From Christiangramia sp. (GTDB lineage Bacteria > Bacteroidota > Bacteroidia > Flavobacteriales > Flavobacteriaceae), in contig NZ_JAPYPC010000025.1 of the NCBI RefSeq assembly GCF_029937855.1, positions 1 to 60,985 of the forward strand: a stretch of 60,985 nt of DNA. Reading direction: 5' to 3'. The notes below the pieces were generated by a model that saw nothing but the letters and a program-made list of their open reading frames with translations, did no database searches and was not told the origin of the DNA. A program made the translations under genes and the position numbers. The stretch's first letter is position 1; every line of letters starts with the position of its first letter. Positions 28,118 to 35,302 of this stretch are shown here, in pieces.

Positions 28118-29645
28118 TGAAAAAGATATCCTGCAAATTGATGAAAAAGGGCTTTCAACTAATGAAGTAGAAGATCAGATAGCCATATTCAAACGGGGAA
28201 ATATCAAGGTAAATATAACAGAAGCCGCAACCATAGGCAAAGGAATAAGTGAAGTAACTTCAGAGGAAAAAAGGAGGTTAATAGAATTTTATGATATTGA
28301 AAAAGATAAACATAGCATTTTAAAATTTGTTCCGGCATCTGGTGCAGCTTCGAGGATGTTTAAAGCCCTGCACAATTTTGCGGATGATTTTAATCCTGAA
28401 AAACATGGATTACGGGAATATTTAGATGCTTCAGGCGATACGGATCTGCGTAAATTTTTCAATCACTTGGACAAACTGCCATTTTATGATCATGCGCTGG
28501 AAAAGACGAAAAAAAATCATTCAGATTATGAAGAGCTTTCCCATGACATGCAACATAAACTCTTGGTAAAAACCATTCTGGAACCTGATGGATTGTACCT
28601 AAGCAATCTTCCAAAAGGCCTGGTGCCATTTCACAAATATAAAGATCATATTGCCACTGCCTTTGAAGAACATCTTCTGGAGGCCGCAAAATATGTGGAA
28701 ATAGGCGGAATTGCAAAACTTCATTTTACTGTAGCCAAAGGCGATAAGGAGAAGTTTGTAGGTGAATGGAAGGAAATTCGTGAACGTATCGAAAAGAAAA
28801 CCGGTGTAAAGTTTGAAATTGAATATTCATATCAGGATCCTAAAACCGATACTATTGCCGTAGATAATGATTTTAAACCTTTCAGAACCGAAGAGGATGA
28901 TCTTTTCTTTAGGCCGGGAGGCCATGGAGCTCTCATAGAGAATATGAATCAGTTAAAAGAAGAAATTGTTTTTGTTAAGAATATAGACAATGTGGTTCCC
29001 GAAGATGAACTTCAGAATGTTGTTAATTATAAGAAAATGCTTGGTGGTAAGCTTTTCGAGATTCAACAGAAGATTTTTAACTATTTGGAGGCTCTGGATA
29101 ACCGAAATGTAACTTCTGAAAAACTGGATGAAATTCAGGATTTTATACGCACAGAACTTTTCGTTAGAGATTCATCTGACCGTGATTTATTCAAAGAAAA
29201 TCTAAAACATAAATTACATCGTCCTTTAAGGGTGTGTGGAATGGTAAAAAATGAAGGAGAACCCGGCGGAGGACCGTTTTTAGTAAAAGACAAGAATGGA
29301 GAAATATCGCTTCAGATCATTGAAGGCGCTCAAATAGATAATGACAATCCAGAACAGGCAAAAACAGCCAGGGAAGCCACTCATTTTAATCCGGTAGATA
29401 TCGTGTGCAGCTTAAAAGATCATAAAGGTGAAAGTTTTGATCTTCATGAATATGTTGACGAAGAAATGAGCTTTATTGCTGATAAGACTAAAGACGGCAA
29501 AGCTTTAAAAGCCTTGGAGCGTCCCGGTTTGTGGAATGGCGGTATGGCGAAGTGGAATACTATTTTTGTTGAAGTTCCAGTAGAAACCTTTAATCCAGTG
29601 AAAACGGTTTCAGATCTGCTAAAAGAATCGCACCAGCCTCGATAA
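28107..29645 (+). CDS. DUF4301 family protein
   Basis: 512 aa, a Bacteroidota family of unknown function. It starts with GTG at 28107 inside the kinase gene. Conserved-looking segments are FVPASGAASRMFKALHNF (a nucleotide-sugar-pyrophosphorylase-like loop), LFFRPGGHGALIENMNQL, RVCGMVKNEGEPGGGPF and HFNPVDIVCSL. The GAASRMFK and GGHGAL phrases suggest a nucleotidyltransferase-like fold, by eye only. Tight coupling to pnuC and the kinase suggests a role in the same salvage route. Confidence 0.88.
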   Translation: MNFSEKDILQIDEKGLSTNEVEDQIAIFKRGNIKVNITEAATIGKGISEVTSEEKRRLIEFYDIEKDKHSILKFVPASGAASRMFKALHNFADDFNPEKHGLREYLDASGDTDLRKFFNHLDKLPFYDHALEKTKKNHSDYEELSHDMQHKLLVKTILEPDGLYLSNLPKGLVPFHKYKDHIATAFEEHLLEAAKYVEIGGIAKLHFTVAKGDKEKFVGEWKEIRERIEKKTGVKFEIEYSYQDPKTDTIAVDNDFKPFRTEEDDLFFRPGGHGALIENMNQLKEEIVFVKNIDNVVPEDELQNVVNYKKMLGGKLFEIQQKIFNYLEALDNRNVTSEKLDEIQDFIRTELFVRDSSDRDLFKENLKHKLHRPLRVCGMVKNEGEPGGGPFLVKDKNGEISLQIIEGAQIDNDNPEQAKTAREATHFNPVDIVCSLKDHKGESFDLHEYVDEEMSFIADKTKDGKALKALERPGLWNGGMAKWNTIFVEVPVETFNPVKTVSDLLKESHQPR

Positions 29646-29646
29646 G

Positions 29647-30048
29647 ATGGATCAAGAGATTATTCTGAATGAACTGGACTATAAGGCAGTAAGAAGCTCT
29701 GGTCCAGGTGGGCAGCATGCGAATAAAACCGCCACTAAAGTAGAGCTGAGCTTTGATATTGCCAATTCCGAAGGACTTTCGGAGCAGGAGAAAAAGAGGA
29801 TCTTTTTAAAATTAGCTGCGAGAATCAATAAAGAGGGTATTCTAAAAATGAATATTGAAGACTCCAGGAGTCAGCACACAAATAAGAATATAGTTACCGA
29901 AAATTTTTTTACTGAAATTGAGAAGGCGCTTGAAAAAGCGAAGCCAAGGAAAAAAACCAAACCTACGAAAGCTTCAAAAATCAAACGCCTAAATGCCAAA
30001 AAGAGGAAATCTGAGATAAAGTCGAATAGAAAGGATCCACTCAAATAA
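29647..30048 (+). CDS. arfB: Alternative ribosome-rescue peptidyl-tRNA hydrolase
   Basis: 133 aa, the length of ArfB/YaeJ. The catalytic loop is SSGPGGQHANKTATKVEL (GGQ near residues 21-23), followed after the globular domain by a Lys/Arg-rich tail (KPRKKTKPTKASKIKRLNAK) that in this family enters the mRNA channel of stalled ribosomes. It starts two bases after DUF4301's stop and is the last gene of this operon. Confidence 0.94.
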   Translation: MDQEIILNELDYKAVRSSGPGGQHANKTATKVELSFDIANSEGLSEQEKKRIFLKLAARINKEGILKMNIEDSRSQHTNKNIVTENFFTEIEKALEKAKPRKKTKPTKASKIKRLNAKKRKSEIKSNRKDPLK

Positions 30049-30556
30049 AATTGGGGAAAATTTCTACACTTCTGGCATAATGTCTACATATTTTCTAGAG
30101 AATTAAGTTATATAATTTAAGTTATAAATCGTGAAAGTCCTATAATTCAGATATATAGACAGTTGTTTGGTGAGTTTTGCGAAGTGGTACAATTTTTACA
30201 ATGTATTAAATAGGTTAGTATTGGGAATAGAATAATTTGACAACTAACAAATTTATTCTATTTTATAATTTAGATTTTCGGATTGAAAAGGCTCCTGAGT
30301 GGAGCCTTTTCTATTTTGTATAATATTCGGTAAAAACTAAAGGCTGGATATTAAAAAAAGTGAGGTTTAATTTCCACAGTTATTGACTCATAATTATCGT
30401 TTTTCTACATAATATTTTGTGAAATAAATAATTTTAGAGCCAATATATTACTGTTTATGAGGTGTTTGGTTCTTATTGATCAAAACGGCATAATTTTTCT
30501 ATTAAATCTATAATAATCAGAAGATCAACAATAAAGGATCAATAAATTCAGAAATT
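30049..30556. other. AT-rich intergenic region
   Basis: No gene seen on either strand. It contains the terminator at 30286-30314 and the upstream region of the next gene. No repeat of the families found elsewhere in the window. Confidence 0.6.
30286..30314 (+). terminator. Rho-independent terminator
   Basis: Perfect 10-bp stem AAAAGGCTCC / GGAGCCTTTT with loop TGAGT, followed by CTATTTTG. It lies 240 bp after arfB; either the operon has a long 3' end or a short non-coding transcript ends here. Confidence 0.8.
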
Positions 30557-30901
30557 ATGAAAAAGATTTTATTAAGTTTTATGACCGTTGGAGCCATGTT
30601 CTTTGCTACAGAAAAAGTACAGGCACAGGTAGAAGAGGTAGAAGAAATCGAAGAGATTGAGATGGAAAAGGAACATGAAGAATTTGTTTCTATTGATGTG
30701 ATGGAATTACCTCAGGCTGTTAAGGACGCTTTAATGACAGATTATAATGGTGCCGTTGCTTCAGAGGCCTGGGTAAAAACAATAGATGATAAAAATATAT
30801 ATAAACTTAAAGTAGATGTAAAAGGTGAAACCGAGAAAGTTTATATAGATCAGGATGGTAAATGGCTTGAGAAAGACGACCTGGAAGATATGGAAAAATA
30901 A
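30557..30901 (+). CDS. Secreted PepSY-like small protein
   Basis: 114 aa. Signal peptide of about 23 residues (MKKILLSFMTVGAMFFATEK, cut near VQAQ). An acidic linker (VEEVEEIEEIEMEKEHEE) precedes a domain with the order LPQAVKDALMTDYNGAVASE, then AWVKTIDDKNIYKLKVDV and TEKVYIDQDGKWL, which resembles the PepSY-like (DUF2874) fold: Leu-Pro, helix, then strands. Periplasmic, function unknown. Confidence 0.8.
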   Translation: MKKILLSFMTVGAMFFATEKVQAQVEEVEEIEEIEMEKEHEEFVSIDVMELPQAVKDALMTDYNGAVASEAWVKTIDDKNIYKLKVDVKGETEKVYIDQDGKWLEKDDLEDMEK

Positions 30902-31140
30902 AGTTCTGTTATTTGGAGAGACCAACTCCCGGAACTACAGATTAATGAAATGCACAGTAGTTTATCTACCCCAATGTAACTTGCAAAAGAGTGACTGCTT
31001 TCAGGATTTATCCTGAAAACGAACAACCAGAAAACTAACACTATAAAGGTCACTTTTTTGCCGGTTATCTTGAGAAGCAAATGAAAATCTGTTAAATGGA
31101 AATTAGTCTACGGCAATTATATAACCACAAATTGTCAGAA

Positions 31141-31170
31141 AGAGAGGTTGAAAACAACCTCTCTTTTTTT
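31141..31170 (+). terminator. Rho-independent terminator
   Basis: Perfect 10-bp stem AGAGAGGTTG / CAACCTCTCT with loop AAAA, followed by a run of T. Confidence 0.9.
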
Positions 31171-31206
31171 ATGCTTTCTTTTAAAAACTAATGATTTAAA
31201 GATTCT

Positions 31207-31214
31207 TACCTTTG
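31207..31214 (+). promoter_or_regulatory. Promoter -7 box of the NtrC-type regulator gene
   Basis: TACCTTTG matches TAnnTTTG, 22 bp before the ATG at 31237. Confidence 0.55.
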
Positions 31215-31236
31215 TTGAGCTTTTTAAAATTGATCT

Positions 31237-32589
31237 ATGTCTAAAGTTTTGGTCGTTGAAGACGATGTAGCATTTGGAACCATGTTAAAAACCTTTCTTG
31301 AGAAAAGGGATTATAAGGTAAGTCTTGTTTATTCAGCTTCTGAAGCCTTTAAAAAAATATCATCTAATACCTTCGATTTATTGCTCACCGATGTAAGGCT
31401 GCCAGATAATGATGGGTTAGAAATTCTGAAAGATATAAAATCTAAGAATCCCGCTACCCAGGTTATTGTAATGACGAGCTATGCAGAAATAAGTATGGCG
31501 GTAAATGCGATGAAAGAAGGTGCTTTTGATTATGTTTCAAAGCCATTCCGGCCCGAAGCTATCCTCCAAACAATTGAAAATGCCCTTCACACTAATGAAG
31601 TGGCGCCCGTAGCTGCAAAACCTAAAACAGTAAAAAAGAGCAAGGGCCCGCTGAATGAAAATCTCGATCTTGTAAAAGGGGTTAGTGAACCGTCCAGAAG
31701 ACTGAGTGATTATGTAGAACTTGTCGCACCGACGAATATGTCTGTTCTGGTTACCGGTGAGAGTGGTACGGGAAAAGAGCAAATCGCTAAAAGCATACAC
31801 TTACAAAGTAAAAGACATAGTGCACCATTTATTGCCGTAGACTGTGGGGCCATTCCCAAAGAAATCGCTTCCAGTGAATTTTTTGGCCATTTAAAAGGAT
31901 CTTTTACCGGCGCCATCAATGATAAAACAGGCCATTTTCAGGCAGCAAATGGGGGAACCCTCTTCCTTGATGAAATTGGGAATCTTACTTATGAACTCCA
32001 GGTGCAATTATTAAGAGCTTTACAGGAGCGAAGAATTAAGCCGGTAGGAAGTAATAATGAGATAGAAGTAGATATTCGTGTGGTTACAGCTACTAATGAA
32101 GACCTTTCTGAAGCGGTTAAAGAAGGCGAATTTAGAGAAGATCTTTATCACAGGCTGAATGAATTTTCTATCAAAGTTCCTGCTTTAAGGGAAAGAAAAG
32201 AGGATCTTATGTTATTTGCAAATCAGTTCTTGGATGAAGCCAATGCCGATTTGGAAAAGAATATTCTAGGATTCACAGATGAAGCGATCCATGCTTTCAG
32301 GAATTATAACTGGCCGGGAAATCTTCGGGAACTAAAGAATATGGTAAAGCGTGCCGTGCTATTAACCAAGGATGAACTTATTCCCTTAAAAGTGCTGCCA
32401 CACGAGATCGCAACTTCTACACGTACCAACGATAATGATTATGGCTTGTTTAAGAATAAGAACGAAGAGCAATTAATTTTAGATGCGTTGGAAAAAACGG
32501 GAGGAAATAAAAGTAAAGCTGCCAGGATGCTTTCTATAGATAGAAAGACTCTTTACAATAAACTAAAGCAGTACGGGATTAAACTGTAA
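31237..32589 (+). CDS. Sigma-54-dependent response regulator (NtrC family)
   Basis: 450 aa. Receiver domain 1-120 with acidic pocket E8-D9-D10, phosphoacceptor D52 (LTDVRLP) and K102. AAA+ domain about 140-380: Walker A GESGTGKEQ (174-182), the sigma-54 loop as GSFTGA (221-226, instead of GAFTGA), Walker B TLFLDE. C-terminal Fis-type helix-turn-helix NKSKAARMLSIDRKTLYNKL. It activates RpoN promoters when phosphorylated. It converges on, and overlaps by 11 bp, the hybrid kinase gene, its probable partner. Confidence 0.95.
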   Translation: MSKVLVVEDDVAFGTMLKTFLEKRDYKVSLVYSASEAFKKISSNTFDLLLTDVRLPDNDGLEILKDIKSKNPATQVIVMTSYAEISMAVNAMKEGAFDYVSKPFRPEAILQTIENALHTNEVAPVAAKPKTVKKSKGPLNENLDLVKGVSEPSRRLSDYVELVAPTNMSVLVTGESGTGKEQIAKSIHLQSKRHSAPFIAVDCGAIPKEIASSEFFGHLKGSFTGAINDKTGHFQAANGGTLFLDEIGNLTYELQVQLLRALQERRIKPVGSNNEIEVDIRVVTATNEDLSEAVKEGEFREDLYHRLNEFSIKVPALRERKEDLMLFANQFLDEANADLEKNILGFTDEAIHAFRNYNWPGNLRELKNMVKRAVLLTKDELIPLKVLPHEIATSTRTNDNDYGLFKNKNEEQLILDALEKTGGNKSKAARMLSIDRKTLYNKLKQYGIKL

Positions 32590-35020
32590 TTTCAGTTTCT
32601 AAACTTGACATTAAATCCTTTATTTTTTTCTCAAAAAATGAGAATTCAGTTTTATTAATTTCTTCTCTGGCTTCCATTTTTACCAATAACCCGGTTAAAT
32701 CTTTTGCTTTCATTTGCCGAAGCATTGGGAGCATACGGTGAGCAATTTTCCCCATTTTATTGATATTCTTCTCTTTATAAGCTGCTTTAAGCTCCTGCAA
32801 ACTATCCTCTGATCCTTTTAGAAACGCATGGATGATCTTTTGCATGGCCTCCTCATCATGGCCCGAAAATTCATAAATGTCGCTTAGATCATAATTATCA
32901 GATTTTAATTTGTCATTTTGAGGTTCTTTGAAAGCTTTACTTTCCTCATATTCCAAGCCAAGAATATCGGCGATATTCTGTTTTAGGTCATCAGGTTTAT
33001 AAGGCTTTAAGAGTTTATTGTTGAAGCCGAGTTGAATGTAAATATCCCTTTTAATATCTGTTCTTCCTGAAAGTGCGATTACTGGAATTTTTTTGCCTAT
33101 CTCGCTAGCTCGAATATTTTTGATGAGCTGAAAGCCATCAAATACGGGCATTTGAATATCGGTGAGGATAATATCGAAGTTGGAAGCTTCAAATTTTTCC
33201 AGGGCTTCCTTCCCATTCACGGCAGTTTCAATTTCAAAGCCCATAGATTTAGCCACTTCCACAGTTAAGGATAATTGTCCGGGTTCATCGTCAACAATCA
33301 AAACCCTTTTTCCTGAAGCATCCACGGTTTTCTCCTCAATAATAGCTTTTGCTTGTTCTTCTCTTTCAGGATCTTCCCTGGTTTCAGAAATTTTTACAAC
33401 GGGAATATTAATAATAAACTCACTTCCTTTTCCCTGTTCGCTTTCCACTCTTATTTCTCCGTCAAGAAGCTCGGTAAGTCTTTTAGTAATCGCAAGACCA
33501 AGACCAGAGCCGCCAAATTTCTTCTCTATACTGCTGTTTTCCTGCGAAAATTCTTCAAAAATAATGCTTTGCATTTCTTTAGAAATCCCAATCCCGGAAT
33601 CTTTAACCCTTATTTCCAGGAAATGATCTTTAGCCGAATTTTCCTGAAGTTCTGCAGCGATAAGGATACTTCCTTCTTCAGTAAACTTCCAGGCATTGGA
33701 GATAAGATTCGCCAAAATTTGCTTTATTCTGAAAGGATCACTTTGAATCTGAACATCTGTTTTGTCTGATACCTCGACGATGATTTTAACCTCCTTTTTC
33801 TTTTCCGCAGGGATAATGTTACTTATGGTGTCTGTGATTAATTTTTTAGGATTGAAGGAAATCTTTTCCACCAGCATTTTCCCGGCTTCCAGTTTTGAAA
33901 GATCTAATAGATCGTTTACCAGTCTGAGGATAAATTCTGAAGATTTTCTAATCTGTGTTAAATAATGATTTTGCTTTTCGTTTAAATCGGTCTTCTGAAT
34001 AAGATCTGTATAACCCATCACTGTGGTAAGCGGGCTTCTTAAGTCGTGGGTGATCGCTGCCATAAACTGCTCCCGGCTTGCCAGTAAAGATTCGGCAAAT
34101 TCTTTAGCATCTTCCAGTTGCACCCTATATCGCTGACTTCGGGTAACATCACCAATAATGTTTATAACGAAATAAAGGATAATGAGAAGAATAATACATC
34201 CTCCCATGATCACGATATTCGAGGTCTTATTGAGCATATTCTGAAAGACTTCTGCTCTTTGCACTGAATTCTCCCTTTCTTTTAATTCAAGTTCAGAAAG
34301 TAAACTTTGGAGTTGCTGATTCAGGATCAGGTCGTTATTTAATAATTCATTCTCTTTTTGAATCACTTCATTCTGGAACTGCCGGTTGGCAAATTCAAGA
34401 TCTGTTAGCACACGTTTTACAGATTTCACTACAGAATCCAAACGCTCGGTAGTAATACGCTCGGCATTATCTTCCCTGGAATATTCAAGCCATTTTACCA
34501 GCACATCTTTTTGATAAGGCTTTAGATTTCTAAACCTGTTTTCGTAGTTATAATTCTTAAAGGATGCATCAATATTCCTGAGTTCATTTAAAGCTCTGGA
34601 ATAATAATTCGTATTTCTATCGGTATCCCTCAGCGCGACCAGCTCTTTTAAGTTTTCGGTTTTTTGATCCAGCAGTTTGTCAATACTATCAGCTTCATTA
34701 TCGAGGTCGATATTTTCATAGGTTTTTTCAAGTTTATTCAGTTTAGACTTTATGGTGTCTATCTGTTTATTATAAAGCTTTAATTCTTTTTCTTCCCCTG
34801 TTTGAATAAGTCTACGGCTGGTATTTTCAGATTCGTTGAGGTTGGTGCTTATCTCGCTCACCAGTATAAGTTGCTGGTTGTTTTCGGTATTGGATTGTGC
34901 GATTTCAGAATAAGCGATTACCTGTTGGTATACATACCAAACTGCAAGCCCGGCCAATATGGCTACGATTACATATCCCGTAACAACTTTTGCGGTGATG
35001 GAGCGTTTCGCACTAAACAT
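32579..35020 (-). CDS. Hybrid sensor histidine kinase with receiver and Hpt domains
   Basis: 813 aa. Helices at about 11-31 and 268-289 bracket a helical extracytoplasmic sensor of CHASE3-like length. The HisKA domain has AAITHDLRSPLTTVMGY (H325), the ATPase has SNAWKFTEEG, DSGIGIS and GGSGLGLAI. The receiver domain (about 570-690) has VDDEP and D621 (LTDIQMP), and a C-terminal Hpt domain carries H761 (KIAHRML). The full phosphorelay is therefore in one chain, lacking only the final receiver, which the convergent NtrC-type regulator could supply. It has its own -7 box at 35067-35074. Confidence 0.93.
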   Translation of the reverse strand: MFSAKRSITAKVVTGYVIVAILAGLAVWYVYQQVIAYSEIAQSNTENNQQLILVSEISTNLNESENTSRRLIQTGEEKELKLYNKQIDTIKSKLNKLEKTYENIDLDNEADSIDKLLDQKTENLKELVALRDTDRNTNYYSRALNELRNIDASFKNYNYENRFRNLKPYQKDVLVKWLEYSREDNAERITTERLDSVVKSVKRVLTDLEFANRQFQNEVIQKENELLNNDLILNQQLQSLLSELELKERENSVQRAEVFQNMLNKTSNIVIMGGCIILLIILYFVINIIGDVTRSQRYRVQLEDAKEFAESLLASREQFMAAITHDLRSPLTTVMGYTDLIQKTDLNEKQNHYLTQIRKSSEFILRLVNDLLDLSKLEAGKMLVEKISFNPKKLITDTISNIIPAEKKKEVKIIVEVSDKTDVQIQSDPFRIKQILANLISNAWKFTEEGSILIAAELQENSAKDHFLEIRVKDSGIGISKEMQSIIFEEFSQENSSIEKKFGGSGLGLAITKRLTELLDGEIRVESEQGKGSEFIINIPVVKISETREDPEREEQAKAIIEEKTVDASGKRVLIVDDEPGQLSLTVEVAKSMGFEIETAVNGKEALEKFEASNFDIILTDIQMPVFDGFQLIKNIRASEIGKKIPVIALSGRTDIKRDIYIQLGFNNKLLKPYKPDDLKQNIADILGLEYEESKAFKEPQNDKLKSDNYDLSDIYEFSGHDEEAMQKIIHAFLKGSEDSLQELKAAYKEKNINKMGKIAHRMLPMLRQMKAKDLTGLLVKMEAREEINKTEFSFFEKKIKDLMSSLETEITV

Positions 35021-35066
35021 TAATCTGATTTTAATCTAAAATTAAGCCAATTATAGTAATTCTTGC

Positions 35067-35074
35067 CAAATGTA
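35067..35074 (-). promoter_or_regulatory. Promoter -7 box of the hybrid kinase gene
   Basis: Minus-strand TACATTTG (plus CAAATGTA), 47 bp before the kinase ATG and back-to-back with the TPP-leader promoter. Confidence 0.55.
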
Positions 35075-35104
35075 TTGTATTTCTGAAAAAGCATATTACA
35101 TTTG
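35075..35104 (+). promoter_or_regulatory. Promoter of the TPP leader
   Basis: TTG at 35075-35077, 19 bp spacing, then TACATTTG at 35097-35104: a textbook Bacteroidota promoter. Transcription should begin near 35110, just ahead of the riboswitch. Confidence 0.75.
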
Positions 35105-35112
35105 CGCCACAA

Positions 35113-35190
35113 TCTCATAAGGGGTGCCCGGATGGGCTGAGATCATACCCAATGAACCTGGGCAGGTAATGCTGCCAAGGGAATTGCACG
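35113..35190 (+). promoter_or_regulatory. TPP (THI-box) riboswitch
   Basis: Contains the universal elements in order: GGGGTGCCC, CTGAGA (35137-35142), ACCC, TGAACCTG (35153-35160) and the long CAGGTAATGCTGCC then AAGGGAA (35163-35183). It binds thiamine pyrophosphate. Together with the terminator at 35209-35244 it should switch the TonB receptor gene off when thiamine is plentiful. Confidence 0.96.
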
Positions 35191-35208
35191 CAAGTGCAGT
35201 GTATGTAC

Positions 35209-35244
35209 TCCTGATATTGCCAAATGGCAGTTTCAGGATTTTTT
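35209..35244 (+). terminator. Riboswitch expression-platform terminator
   Basis: TCCTGA (35209-35214) pairs with TCAGGA (35233-35238), with inner TGCC/GGCA and loop AAAT, followed by six T. A separate small hairpin TGCAC-GCAA-GTGCA (35185-35198) lies between aptamer and terminator. Confidence 0.85.
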
Positions 35245-35302
35245 ATTTATAAACTTAAAACAGAAGAATAATCGCCCCTTTTATTCGTAAAATTTATTAC
35301 GG

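Larger units (their letters stand above)
30902..31236. other. Intergenic region with terminator and regulator promoter
   Basis: No gene seen. It holds a short nested inverted repeat at 30903-30935, the terminator at 31141-31170 and the -7 box at 31207-31214. Confidence 0.55.
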
